Shown here piece after piece: positions 1-8,568 of a stretch of 64,000 nt of DNA (positions are counted from its first letter, which is position 1; every line of letters begins with the position of its first letter). The stretch lies in contig CAKUDB010000010.1 of NCBI GenBank assembly GCA_934644775.1, forward strand, positions 1 to 64,000, given 5' to 3'. The position numbers and the translations under genes are program-made. The notes below the pieces were generated by a model. It made no database searches, was not told the DNA's origin, and saw only the letters and a program-made list of their open reading frames with translations. Source of the stretch: an uncultured bacterium. Its GTDB lineage: Bacteria; Vulcanimicrobiota; Xenobia; Xenobiales; Xenobiaceae.

Positions 1-36
1 CGGAGTTTAGCCTATAGCAAAGCGAAAGGCTCTTAT

Positions 37-60
37 ACGCCTGTAGCTTGCTATAGGCGT
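37..60. repeat. Inverted repeat (hairpin)
   Basis: ACGCCTGTAGC pairs with GCTATAGGCGT across a 2-base centre. The 11-bp arms have one G-U pair, so this is a near-perfect palindrome. There is no T run after it, so it is not an ordinary intrinsic terminator. Confidence 0.6.
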
Positions 61-175
61 AAACGTAGCCAGCCAGCAGAGAAACGGAGACTTTAGCCCC
101 TGTACCTTTGTTCCGCTTTCAGCTATAAACTGTCCGCCAGTTATGAAATGAACGAGCTTTAGCCCAAACGTATAG

Positions 176-201
176 GCGCAGCAAGTGCAATAATGCTGCG
201 C
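176..201. repeat. Inverted repeat A, related to the next hairpin
   Basis: GCGCAGCA pairs perfectly with TGCTGCGC around the 10-base loop AGTGCAATAA. The loop and closing bases resemble those of the hairpin at 216-243 (AGTGCAATAATG against AGTGTAATTATG), although the stems differ completely in sequence. Confidence 0.7.
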
Positions 202-215
202 AGGCCCAAAAGTAG

Positions 216-243
216 GGCGTGACGAGTGTAATTATGTCACGCC
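216..243. repeat. Inverted repeat B, related to the previous hairpin
   Basis: GGCGTGAC pairs perfectly with GTCACGCC around a 12-base loop GAGTGTAATTAT. It shares the loop pattern AGTGYAATWATG with hairpin A but has a different stem. That suggests covariation, or two members of one small repeat family. Confidence 0.7.
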
Positions 244-413
244 AGCAAAAAAGCGCTAAGCCTAAAAAGTTGGTGTAGCAATTAAATGTGTTTTAGCTTT
301 TTTGCCAAAATAAACAAGCGATAGGCGTTTAATATGTTCTTGTTGTAGCCTTTTAATTTGGAGGTTGCCAGCCAAAAGCGACCGACTTTTGTAGTTAAGG
401 AGTTAATAAAAAA

Positions 414-1556
414 ATGAAAAAATGTCTTTTAATGGCCGGTTGTCTATTCTCTGTCGGACTTTTGGCTTTGACATGTGGCACCCAATCGGTAGTTGCCCAG
501 ACTGCTACTCAAAATAGTAGTCCTCAACAGATATTGGCTTTTTCTTCCGAAACTATGCCTCAAGCCTATAAATCTGTCATCAATAAATATAAATGTTTAG
601 TCGGCGGGACTTTTGATATAGATAAGTTGAGTGACGATAGTATTTTCGGAGTAGCGGCTAGTTTTGGTGAAGCTATTAAAAATGGACGTATAGGTTACGC
701 CCTTCGCGACTTAAATTACGACGGATCGCCTGAGCTTTTGATTGTGGAGATGGTTACTCCTGTAGTAAAAGATCGGGTAATTATCGATGCTTACATGCTT
801 AAAGGCGGCCAGCCAGTGCAAATTTTTTCTAGTACGGATCGCAATCGCTATTACTATATCGACGATTCTGCCAACGAGCGTACTATTATTGCTAATGAAT
901 GGTCTAACGAAGCCAACTACAGTGGCCGCACTTATTTTATATTTACTGAAGCTAAACAATTAAAATGTATTGATAGTATAACTTACAAAGATGAGCAATG
1001 GTATGTATCAGTGCTTGATGGGAGTAACTCTGACAATCTTAAACAGGCTGATCCTATAGAAGAAAATTTCGCCTTAGACATTATTCATAATTATGAAGCT
1101 TTGTACACACCTCTGGATTTAGTTCAGCTTAAATCTAAGAAGCAATCTGCCGCAGCTAATCGCTCAACTAATGAGACTAGCTTAGGTTCAGTTAATTTAC
1201 AAGCTCGATATGCTGAGGATATTTTAAGTAATTTTTCAAGTTATACTAAGTTCAAAGCCGATCATGACGGTCAGCTTAATCAAATAGTCTTTTCTGTTGC
1301 TCAGCCGGTCAAAAATGTGAAGTTTTTGAATGTAGAGCTTATCGATGTTGATGATAACGGAAAGGCCAATTTCTCTTTCCAAGAAATTTACAGCCAAAAT
1401 ATCTTAGAGCCACACAAGCCGCTGGTTGTAGAGATGAATTTGCCAGAAACCGTTCCCACTCACGGAATTTCTTATACCGATAGTAATGGTAAGACTCAAA
1501 AATTTATAATCGGTTTAAGTGGCCAAGACGGATCGATCTTTTTAACCGAATTTTAA
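414..1556 (+). CDS. Secreted protein of unknown function
   Basis: The ATG is set by AAGGAGT nine bases upstream. Residues 1-29 form a signal peptide: a Lys start, a hydrophobic core and a likely cleavage after VVAQ. Cys21 is not in a good lipobox. Residues 98-110 (RDLNYDGSPELLI) match the Asp/Gly-rich loop followed by a beta strand that is common in exported proteins of gut bacteria and resembles calcium-binding loops. The remaining 270 residues are beta-rich with no motif I recognise. It stands alone, about 95 bases before the M50 protease gene. Export is well supported; a function is not. Confidence 0.8.
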   Translation: MKKCLLMAGCLFSVGLLALTCGTQSVVAQTATQNSSPQQILAFSSETMPQAYKSVINKYKCLVGGTFDIDKLSDDSIFGVAASFGEAIKNGRIGYALRDLNYDGSPELLIVEMVTPVVKDRVIIDAYMLKGGQPVQIFSSTDRNRYYYIDDSANERTIIANEWSNEANYSGRTYFIFTEAKQLKCIDSITYKDEQWYVSVLDGSNSDNLKQADPIEENFALDIIHNYEALYTPLDLVQLKSKKQSAAANRSTNETSLGSVNLQARYAEDILSNFSSYTKFKADHDGQLNQIVFSVAQPVKNVKFLNVELIDVDDNGKANFSFQEIYSQNILEPHKPLVVEMNLPETVPTHGISYTDSNGKTQKFIIGLSGQDGSIFLTEF

Positions 1557-1631
1557 TTGAGTTTACTAGGATGCAAGGGAAGAAAAATGGAACCGTTGAA
1601 GAGCTGGCCAGTCATCTCAATTTCTATTTCT

Positions 1632-1644
1632 AGCCCGGAGGGCT
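1632..1644 (+). promoter_or_regulatory. Hairpin enclosing the M50 gene ribosome site
   Basis: AGCCC-GGA-GGGCT forms a 5-bp stem with a 3-base loop. The only Shine-Dalgarno-like stretch (GGAGGG) upstream of the TTG start at 1652 lies inside it. If it folds in the mRNA, it would partly hide the ribosome site and limit translation. The pairing is seen directly; the regulatory role is inferred. Confidence 0.35.
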
Positions 1645-1651
1645 GGTCGCT

Positions 1652-2290
1652 TTGTTAATTCTGATAAAATTAGTTTTCGGTTTTATTGCCATTTTGATGG
1701 GATTTTCTATTCACGAATTTGCCCATGCCGCTATGGCTTATCGTTTGGGAGATCCTACCCAAAAATATGAAGGTCGTCTCACCTTAAATCCTTTAGTCCA
1801 TATCGATTGGGTAGGGGCGGCCGCTTTGCTTTTGAGCTTAATTGTTACTCATGGAAGGTGTATCGTCGGTTGGGGTAAGCCGGTAGCGATTAACGCCGAG
1901 TCGCTTAACGATCCTATCGTTGATGGTGGCGTTTGCTCTTTTGCTGGCCCTTTTGCCAATTTCCTTTTGGCTCTCTGCGCCGGTTTACCGGTAAAATTTG
2001 GCCTCTTTGATAGTTTGCCTTTAATAGCCTATTTTTTCACCGTATTGGCCAGCGTCAATATCGCTCTATTTATTTTTAATATGATTCCTTTCCCTCCCTT
2101 AGACGGATGGAAGTTCCTCCAAGTTTTTGTCCCCAGAGATATGGCCTACAAAATGCGCGATTTTGAAACTAGAGTCGGATCTGTACCTATGTACATTTTT
2201 ATGGCTTTTGTAGTTTTCGCGGGCCCGTATATCCTTGGCCCTGTTTATATGGCTTTACTTAATCTTTTGATTGGTCGTTTACCTGGTTAA
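1652..2290 (+). CDS. M50 family membrane metalloprotease (site-2 protease type)
   Basis: A small membrane-embedded zinc protease of about 212 residues with four to six hydrophobic segments. The zinc motif HEFAH is at residues 21-25, and the third ligand lies in the PPLDGW motif (Asp151), as in the short M50B family. Such proteins cleave substrates within the membrane; the substrate here is unknown. Translation starts at TTG with CGGAGGG nine bases upstream. Ten bases separate it from scpA, so the three genes M50-scpA-scpB probably form one operon, an arrangement seen in other bacterial phyla. Confidence 0.9.
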   Translation: MLILIKLVFGFIAILMGFSIHEFAHAAMAYRLGDPTQKYEGRLTLNPLVHIDWVGAAALLLSLIVTHGRCIVGWGKPVAINAESLNDPIVDGGVCSFAGPFANFLLALCAGLPVKFGLFDSLPLIAYFFTVLASVNIALFIFNMIPFPPLDGWKFLQVFVPRDMAYKMRDFETRVGSVPMYIFMAFVVFAGPYILGPVYMALLNLLIGRLPG

Positions 2291-2299
2291 AGTAAAGGT

Positions 2300-3070
2300 A
2301 TGGCTGTTGTTTTAGAGACCAATTCCCAGTACCGTGTCCAAATAGAGCAATTTGCCGGGCCTTTGGATTTGTTGCTCCATTTGGTTCGTGAAGCTAAGCT
2401 CGACATTACAGAAATATCTTTGGCCGTTGTAGCCAACCAGTATTTTGAGTATTTAGAAAAGATGAAGAGCTTTAATATTGAGATTGAAAGCTCTTATTTA
2501 TTGGTTTTTGCCCAGCTTTTAGAGTTGAAAACTCGTCTGTTGCTTCCGCCCGATGAAGATGAATATGGCCAGCCCAGTTGGGACAGCTCTGATATTTTGG
2601 ATCAAAGTGCTGAAGATAACGAGGCGGATGGGGAAGCTTCTCTAGTTAAAAGGTTAAGCCTTTATGCTATGGTGCGTCAGGCGGCCGATTGGTTTTATGA
2701 ACGTGAGGAGCTTTGTTTAGCTCGCTATGTACGTCCTGGACAGCAGCAAAAAAACGAGATTTTTCCCTGTGAATTACAAGTTTCTTTAGAGTCTTTGGCT
2801 TCTACTTTTCAGCGTTTAAGTAAAGCTGGGCGCAATGTTAATCGGCCTATTACGTTAAATCGGGTTTTAGTATCTGTTCCTGAACGTATCGAGCAATTGA
2901 GTCAGGAAATAAAAGCTAAGCATACTTACAGTTTTTGGGAGCTGATAGGCTTAAATTACAATCGTTCTTATGTAGTAGTAACTTTTTTAGCTTTACTGCA
3001 AATGGTTAAAGAAGGGAAACTTCATATCGATCAAGTTGCCGATAGCGCAGATTTACAGATATACGTTTAG
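2300..3070 (+). CDS. scpA: Segregation and condensation protein A
   Basis: The kleisin subunit of the SMC-ScpAB condensin, bridging the SMC heads to compact and separate chromosomes. The N-terminus (QFAGPLDLLLHLVREAKLDI) is the family signature, and the C-terminal winged-helix region ends in KEGKLHIDQ. An acidic linker occupies residues 88-112. The length of 256 residues is normal. It sits between the M50 gene and scpB, from which it is separated by only seven bases, so the partners are made together. Confidence 0.95.
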   Translation: MAVVLETNSQYRVQIEQFAGPLDLLLHLVREAKLDITEISLAVVANQYFEYLEKMKSFNIEIESSYLLVFAQLLELKTRLLLPPDEDEYGQPSWDSSDILDQSAEDNEADGEASLVKRLSLYAMVRQAADWFYEREELCLARYVRPGQQQKNEIFPCELQVSLESLASTFQRLSKAGRNVNRPITLNRVLVSVPERIEQLSQEIKAKHTYSFWELIGLNYNRSYVVVTFLALLQMVKEGKLHIDQVADSADLQIYV

Positions 3071-3077
3071 TAAGTTT

Positions 3078-3935
3078 ATGAGTGAATCTAGTTTTTACGA
3101 GGGCAATAAAAGCTTGCCAGAATCGATGCGGAGTAATGCTCCGCGTTATGAGTTGGCCCATTTAGCGCCAGAGCGTAGGTTAGCCATTTTGGAGTCGATC
3201 TTGTTTGTAGCTACAGGGCCTTTAAAGGTTGATGATATTCATGAAGCTACAGGGTGGCCCGCTATTTTAATTGAGCAAGATCTTTTATCTTTGGCGGACA
3301 GTTATTCTTCGCGTGGATTAGAACTAACCCAATCAGGAGGGGCTTGGCGTCTAACTACTGCTTCTTTTACCGCTCCCTGGGTGGAGCGCTTTTTGCGTAG
3401 TGAAAGTAAGCGCCGCTTATCTAAAGCCCAATTGGAAACTTTGGCTATTATTGCTTATAGGCAGCCCGTTACCAGAGCTGAAATCGAGAGTTATCGTGGT
3501 GCCCGCAGCGATAGGCCGCTAAGTCAGTTGGAAGACTTAAATTTGATAAAATGTGTAGGCCGATCTTCTGTGCCGGGCCATCCTATCCAATATGGAACGA
3601 CGGTTGATTTTTTGCGTTATTTTGGCCTTAATTCGTTGGCAGCTCTACCGGAAATTTCTATGGAAGCTGAGCTTTTCAAACGTTTGGCCGATCACCCCTT
3701 AAATTTATCGGCTGATAATGAGGCAAATTCAGATAAAAAAATATTGGAAGAGCCTCCAAGCGAGCCATCATCTTTAGCCTCTTCTACTAAAGAAGCTTCA
3801 ACCAAGGAAGAAGATGGTGAGGCTACGGCCAAACATATTATCGGTTTGGATGGCCCCAGCTCTGATTTACTTAAGTTATTTGCCAAAATTAGCAAACGCC
3901 ACCGCCGCGACGAAGTTCGAGGTGACAATAACTAA
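3078..3935 (+). CDS. scpB: Segregation and condensation protein B
   Basis: The dimeric winged-helix partner of ScpA in condensin. The two winged-helix domains occupy about residues 25-190; motifs include ILESILFVA and LETLAIIAYRQPVTRAEIE, the latter very typical of ScpB. The last 90 residues are a Ser/Glu/Lys-rich, probably disordered tail, longer than in many homologues. I chose the ATG just after the scpA stop. An in-frame TTG at 3036 would add 14 residues, but they overlap scpA, lack a ribosome site and do not look like ScpB. Confidence 0.93.
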   Translation: MSESSFYEGNKSLPESMRSNAPRYELAHLAPERRLAILESILFVATGPLKVDDIHEATGWPAILIEQDLLSLADSYSSRGLELTQSGGAWRLTTASFTAPWVERFLRSESKRRLSKAQLETLAIIAYRQPVTRAEIESYRGARSDRPLSQLEDLNLIKCVGRSSVPGHPIQYGTTVDFLRYFGLNSLAALPEISMEAELFKRLADHPLNLSADNEANSDKKILEEPPSEPSSLASSTKEASTKEEDGEATAKHIIGLDGPSSDLLKLFAKISKRHRRDEVRGDNN

Positions 3936-3938
3936 AAA

Positions 3939-3977
3939 AGACCGCTCTTCCTAACTAGAAGTAAGAAAAGCGATCTT
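3939..3977 (-). terminator. Terminator for the Ala/Glu-rich gene
   Basis: AAGACCGCT pairs with AGCGATCTT with one mismatch, and CTTCCT/AGTAAG extends the stem. Read on the minus strand the stem ends in TTTTTT. It lies between converging genes and may also slow transcription leaving scpB. Confidence 0.65.
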
Positions 3978-3999
3978 ATAAAACCTGAATGGCTTTTGA

Positions 4000-4845
4000 T
4001 TAACGGGCTATATGGCCTTGAGAAGCGGCGCTTAAGAGAGAATCGCTCTGGGCTTCTCGGGAAGTTGCACTGGCTTCCAGAGCTTCAGCGGCCATGTTAT
4101 TGTATTCACCTTCGCTCCAGCGAATGCGAGCCGCTTCAGTGCGCTCTTGCTGGGCCAAAGCCCTTTGCTCGGCTGCCAATTTTGAGTTGTGATCGGCCAT
4201 CTGGCGTAATTTTTTAGCTTCGGCCAGATCTTTTTCTGGAGTGCTGTCATAACTACTGATCTCTTTTGACCAGATAGCCGCTTCTTGGAGGTAGGCTTCA
4301 GCCATATCCATTTCAAAAGTGCCTAAATTATCGTAAGAGAGGCCCATAACATAAGCGTAGGGATTCCAAAGCATAGCCGCTCCGCGTGCTACTCTCAAGT
4401 CGCCCATACCGTCGAGCTCTTTAGCCCGTTGCTGACAATTGGCCACCACTTGCTTGGCATAATTGTAACGAGCTACCCTATATTCTAAGGCTTCGGCTTT
4501 GGCCCTAAGTTGCTGGGCAGCTTGTTCGCCTCTGGCTGAAGCTGCTTCGCGTTTTTGGGCCGACTCTTCTAAGTGGTCGGCTTCTTGCAAAGCGGTAGGG
4601 GGATCGCATTGGCCACACTGGGCAGAGACGGAGCCTTCAACCTTAGAGCTGCTAACTTGTTCGCGAAGCTTCGCTAAGTTTACATTTAAGGCGGCTTCGG
4701 AATCTACGGAAGTTTGGGCAAAAGAATCGGCAGCTGGGGCAGAAGTCTGCTCTTGGGCAGAAGCCGATTGGTTGGCCGCCACATTGGGAGCAGAAGCCCG
4801 CATGGAAGATAAACCGCTAATATTGGCCGGATTTATACTGTTCAT
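4000..4845 (-). CDS. Ala/Glu/Gln-rich predicted coiled-coil protein, function unknown
   Basis: 281 residues without a signal peptide or membrane segment. The N-terminal 90 residues are Ala/Ser-rich and look disordered, with a CGQC pair near residue 80. The rest is strongly helical and rich in Ala, Glu, Gln and Arg, as in coiled coils, broken by a more hydrophobic stretch (MLWNPYAYVMGLSYDNLG) around residues 160-177. A good AGGAG lies before the ATG, and a terminator follows. It is transcribed alone or after the upstream TPR gene, 98 bases away on the same strand. I recognise no family. It could be a structural or scaffold protein. Confidence 0.75.
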   Translation of the reverse strand: MNSINPANISGLSSMRASAPNVAANQSASAQEQTSAPAADSFAQTSVDSEAALNVNLAKLREQVSSSKVEGSVSAQCGQCDPPTALQEADHLEESAQKREAASARGEQAAQQLRAKAEALEYRVARYNYAKQVVANCQQRAKELDGMGDLRVARGAAMLWNPYAYVMGLSYDNLGTFEMDMAEAYLQEAAIWSKEISSYDSTPEKDLAEAKKLRQMADHNSKLAAEQRALAQQERTEAARIRWSEGEYNNMAAEALEASATSREAQSDSLLSAASQGHIAR

Positions 4846-4943
4846 CTGAAACTCCTAAAAGCTGAAGAAAAAATATCCCCTAATCCTACTGTGCATGATA
4901 ACATAGTTTGGAAGGAAACTCTCGACAATATAAAGCCCAAAAG

Positions 4944-6164
4944 TTAACTTTTTTCCCAAATTTGTTTTAAGTCGCTGTATCGTTCACGTAAAAGTTGCAA
5001 GTCTGACATTAGTGACATGGTCATATATTGACGAGCTTGGGTAAAATCTTTCTTTATAGTGTAAAGCTGAGCTAAACCGTAGTTGGCTTCGGGAAGCTTC
5101 TCGAAAAATTTTAGGGCTAATTTCCAGGCTTCTTCGGCTTTTTTATATTCTTTGAGCAATAGAGCAATTCTGGCTACATAATGGAGAGTGTAGGCATTTT
5201 GCTCATTTTCTTGCAAAGCATCTTGAAAATATGTCGCTGCTTGGCGCAAGGCTGCCACTTCTTCTAGATTGATTCTTTGTCCGGACGCATGGCCAAATTC
5301 TATACACCCTAAACAAGCTTCGCCTAAATCGTAAGCTAGTTGTGGAATATGGGGATTTTGGCTATAAGCTTCACTGAGCTCTTGTTTAGCTTTTGTTACC
5401 TCTTCTAGCCTTTTTTCCGGAGCTAAACTCCAACATTTTTGTAAGCGATAACTGCCTTTAGAGGCTAAAGAAGAGGCCTCTCCGGGCATAAAGCTGGCAA
5501 AAAACGAGATATGACGCTTCTTTTGCTCTTGAGGTTGCTCGCAATCGTGGTCTTTTTCTTCGGCGGTGTCTTTATTTTGAGCATTTAAGGTGTCATCCCA
5601 ATTAGCTTCAATTTCGGGAAGCTCTTTAGGAAGAATATATTCTTCGATAGCTATAGCAAATCTGGACAATACTGGAGGAGATACGCTTAAGTCAAAATTG
5701 CCTTCTTTAGGATAGATTATTTCTAAAACTTTATCTATTTGGCCTTGGCGCAAAAAAAGTAAGGCTTGAGCCGTAGGGAAAGCTTGGTTATCGGGGCAGA
5801 CTTGGTGTAACTTATCTAGTAAAGTCTGAGCTTGCTCGAATTGGTCGCCATCTATAGCTGCCAAAGCGGCAAATAACGGCACAGATGGATTTTGAGAATC
5901 TTTTTGAGATGCTTGAGCGAAAGCTTGACTAGCCGATTCACTTTGGCCGAGCTCCAAGTAAGCTAGGCCCAATTGGATATAATCGCGACAAGAGGAAGCC
6001 TCTTGTTCAGCTTGCTTAAGCAAGGCTTGAGCCTGGTTAATATTTTCTGTAGGACACGGAGGATTGACGCGCAAAGCGCTAAAGGCCTGATCGGTCAGAC
6101 GCATAGATTTGGACATGGTAATGGAAAACTCCGCCGTAAAAAAGTTCCGTTGGCCTTCGTTCAT
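4944..6164 (-). CDS. Tetratricopeptide-repeat protein
   Basis: A 406-residue cytoplasmic protein built from helical TPR units. Clear units lie at about residues 55-150 (YIQLGLAYLELGQSESASQA) and 290-390, separated by a low-complexity linker near 185-220. TPR proteins are scaffolds for protein partners; no enzymatic domain is visible. The chosen ATG has no good ribosome site. The ATG 48 bases inside (MSKSM) has GGAG 12 bases ahead and could be the true start. The gene diverges from the dsbD-like gene. Confidence 0.85.
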   Translation of the reverse strand: MNEGQRNFFTAEFSITMSKSMRLTDQAFSALRVNPPCPTENINQAQALLKQAEQEASSCRDYIQLGLAYLELGQSESASQAFAQASQKDSQNPSVPLFAALAAIDGDQFEQAQTLLDKLHQVCPDNQAFPTAQALLFLRQGQIDKVLEIIYPKEGNFDLSVSPPVLSRFAIAIEEYILPKELPEIEANWDDTLNAQNKDTAEEKDHDCEQPQEQKKRHISFFASFMPGEASSLASKGSYRLQKCWSLAPEKRLEEVTKAKQELSEAYSQNPHIPQLAYDLGEACLGCIEFGHASGQRINLEEVAALRQAATYFQDALQENEQNAYTLHYVARIALLLKEYKKAEEAWKLALKFFEKLPEANYGLAQLYTIKKDFTQARQYMTMSLMSDLQLLRERYSDLKQIWEKS

Positions 6165-6220
6165 AGAGTAAAGTGCCCTGCTTCAACTTAGCTTAGGAAT
6201 GGGAGAAACGGGTTAGAACA

Positions 6221-8092
6221 ATGAAGTTAAACAGTATGGCTAGATGGGTTGGCCTGTTTATAGCGATATTCTTAGTTGGGGCTCTAACTTTAACTGCCGC
6301 TCAAGCCTGGCCTAAAAAAAATAGCCAAGATAGTGGTAATAAAACTAAAGTTCTGTTGTACTCTCCCTCCAAAGGGACCATTAAGGCAGGGGAAACTTTT
6401 GAAATTGCCTTAATTTTTGATATTCCTCAGGGAAGTCATATCTATGGGCATAGTGAAGAGACAGTCGGTTTGCCAACAACGGTAAAGTGGCAAGTGCCTG
6501 AGGGGGTAAAAAATACAGAAACTATTTGGCCCAATCCTCAAGAATTGGAATATCTTGGTGAAAAGATTTGGGGGTATGAAGGGCAAATAGCCGTTGTGGG
6601 GCGTTTCCTGACCTCTTCAAATTGGCATAATATACCGCCTATTGGCCTTGAAGTTGGTTGGCTTGATTGTAGTCCAAGCGGTTGTTCCCCTGGACAAGCC
6701 CAGTTACAAGCGCAGTCGGCAGAAGCTGTTCGAGTACAGCACGAGATGTACAATCAGCTTATACAGCAAACTTTAAGCCAAGCAATAAAAAAAGATCAAG
6801 CTTCTTCTTTATCTGGAGCCAAGAGCGGTGCTCTTTCACCATTAAGCCAATCATTTGGGGAAAAGTGGCTAAAAATAATTATTTATGCGACGGGCGCTTT
6901 TTTAGGTGGCCTTCTTTTAAACTTTATGCCTTGTGTCTTTCCTGTGTTGTCTTTAAAAGTATTTAGCCTTATAGAACAAGCTCAGGAATCCCAGCAACGG
7001 GGCCAAAGTTTTCAGGCGGCTGCTTGGTTCTCTTTAGGTATTCTCTTAACTTTTTGGGCTGTAGCAATCCTAATGATTGTCTTTAAGATGGGCGGCCGGG
7101 AGTTGGGGTGGGGCTTCCAAATGCAGTATCCAGCTTTTGTAGCTAGCCTTACCTTATTATTTTTCTTAATCGCTTTGAATATGTGGGGCGTTTTTGAATT
7201 TGGTCTTGGTTTCACTAGGTTAGGTAGTTGGGAGAAAAATCAGCCTAAGGCAACTAGCGCTATTTTGAGCGGGGTGCTGACAGTAATAGCCGCCACTCCT
7301 TGTACGGCTCCTTTTATGGGATCGGCTTTGGGCTTTTCTTTTGCCGAGCCTTTTTATATATCGTTGATAATTTTTACCTCTTTGGCTTTGGGCATGGCCT
7401 TACCTTATGCAGCTCTAGCCTCTTGGCCTTCTTTTTTGCAATATTTGCCTAAACCGGGCTATTGGATGGAAACGGTAAAGCAATTTTTGGCTTTCCCTTT
7501 GGCTTTTGCTTGTATCTATTTCCTTTGGGTATTTGCTCAGCAAACGAGTCTTAATGGAGCTATAGCTTTATTGGTAGCTTTGGTATGGACAGCCCTGGCA
7601 GCTTGGGTTTACGGACGTTTAGCTTTTAAAAAGCCTCTAATAGCTTGGATCTTGGTCGGTCTAATTTCGGCGATAACTATTTATACTCTTTATTGGGCTT
7701 GTAATAACCCTGCCAGTATTCAGCTTACCAAGATCCCACCGACAGCTAAAAAGGATCTGGAGGCTGCATCTTGGTCGCCCCAGGCTGTTCAGGAAGCCTT
7801 AAATCAGGGGCAACCTGTCTTTATCGATTTTGGGGCAGCCTGGTGTTTAACTTGTCAAGTTAATGAAAAAGTTGTTTTAAATAGTTCGGAAATAAAAGAG
7901 CTTTTTCGAGAGCGTGGGGTGGTTTTTTTGCAAGCTGACTGGACAAATCGCCAGCCAGAAATAACGGAAGCCTTGCGTGCTTACGGGCGTAGTGGCGTAC
8001 CTCTTTACGTTTATTATGCTCAAAATCAGTCCGAGCCTGTCATTTTACCAGAAATTTTAACTGTCAATATTGTCAAATCCTATGTAAAATAG
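6221..8092 (+). CDS. dsbD: DsbD-like thiol:disulfide interchange protein
   Basis: Carries electrons from cytoplasmic thioredoxin across the inner membrane to periplasmic thiol proteins. All three domains are present: a signal peptide and a DsbD-alpha type domain (to about residue 210, Cys150 and Cys155), an eight-helix CcdA-type membrane domain with Cys238 in NFMPCVFPV and Cys361 in ATPCTAPF, and a C-terminal thioredoxin domain with WCLTC (Cys542/Cys545). Every Cys needed for the relay is there. Length 623 is close to E. coli DsbD. The next gene follows after 26 bases. No dedicated Dsb partner lies nearby. Confidence 0.93.
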   Translation: MKLNSMARWVGLFIAIFLVGALTLTAAQAWPKKNSQDSGNKTKVLLYSPSKGTIKAGETFEIALIFDIPQGSHIYGHSEETVGLPTTVKWQVPEGVKNTETIWPNPQELEYLGEKIWGYEGQIAVVGRFLTSSNWHNIPPIGLEVGWLDCSPSGCSPGQAQLQAQSAEAVRVQHEMYNQLIQQTLSQAIKKDQASSLSGAKSGALSPLSQSFGEKWLKIIIYATGAFLGGLLLNFMPCVFPVLSLKVFSLIEQAQESQQRGQSFQAAAWFSLGILLTFWAVAILMIVFKMGGRELGWGFQMQYPAFVASLTLLFFLIALNMWGVFEFGLGFTRLGSWEKNQPKATSAILSGVLTVIAATPCTAPFMGSALGFSFAEPFYISLIIFTSLALGMALPYAALASWPSFLQYLPKPGYWMETVKQFLAFPLAFACIYFLWVFAQQTSLNGAIALLVALVWTALAAWVYGRLAFKKPLIAWILVGLISAITIYTLYWACNNPASIQLTKIPPTAKKDLEAASWSPQAVQEALNQGQPVFIDFGAAWCLTCQVNEKVVLNSSEIKELFRERGVVFLQADWTNRQPEITEALRAYGRSGVPLYVYYAQNQSEPVILPEILTVNIVKSYVK

Positions 8093-8118
8093 AGCTTGCT
8101 TATATCGGAGGTAAAAAG

Positions 8119-8502
8119 ATGGAAATAAAAACTCATTTAGGTATAGATAAACAGCTTTGCGGTCAGGTAGTGCAATTAGAACATGGTAAAGCGCTGGTCA
8201 GTTTGGTCTTGACGCCCAATATGAGCGCCGACGAGCGCGGTTTAGTGCACGGCGGCTTCATTTTCGGTCTAGCCGATTATGCTGCTATGTTGGCCGTTAA
8301 CGATCCCTATGTGGTGCTTGGCGCTGCCGAGACACGTTTTTTAAAGCCTTGTCAAGTCGGTGAAACTATTGAAGCGGAAGCTAAGGTTGTCAGTGAATCG
8401 GGGAAAAAACGTTTAGTCGAAGTTAGTTGCCATCGTGGAGAGACTGAAGTTTTTAAAGGCAGCTTTACTTGCTTTGTTTTAGACAAACATGTCTTAGATT
8501 AG
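8119..8502 (+). CDS. PaaI-type hotdog-fold thioesterase
   Basis: A 127-residue single hotdog domain. The segment LVHGGFIFGLADYAAMLAVN has the HGG motif and the following helix of the PaaI/YbgC acyl-CoA thioesterase group, and the C-terminal strand pattern fits. These enzymes hydrolyse acyl- or aryl-CoA esters as housekeeping; the substrate cannot be read from the sequence. An excellent GGAGGT lies eight bases before the ATG. It may be cotranscribed with the DsbD-like gene, although the two functions are not obviously linked. Confidence 0.88.
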   Translation: MEIKTHLGIDKQLCGQVVQLEHGKALVSLVLTPNMSADERGLVHGGFIFGLADYAAMLAVNDPYVVLGAAETRFLKPCQVGETIEAEAKVVSESGKKRLVEVSCHRGETEVFKGSFTCFVLDKHVLD

Positions 8503-8568
8503 TTATCGATATTTACTGGAAACAAGGCTGTCCATACTAAAGGACGCCAAGAAATAGGCGCAGATAGT

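Larger units (their letters stand above)
1..413. other. Hairpin-rich non-coding leader region
   Basis: I find no coding region on either strand. The stretch is full of short recurring words such as TTTAGCC and TATAGGCG and holds at least three clear hairpins, listed separately. The last 20 bases carry an AAGGAGT Shine-Dalgarno for the next gene. It does not resemble tRNA or rRNA. It could be a structured RNA, a leader, or a cluster of degenerate repeat elements; the sequence alone does not decide between these. Confidence 0.5.

Noticed and set aside
3036..3077. An earlier TTG start for scpB
   Set aside because: It would overlap the end of scpA, has no ribosome site and adds residues unlike ScpB.
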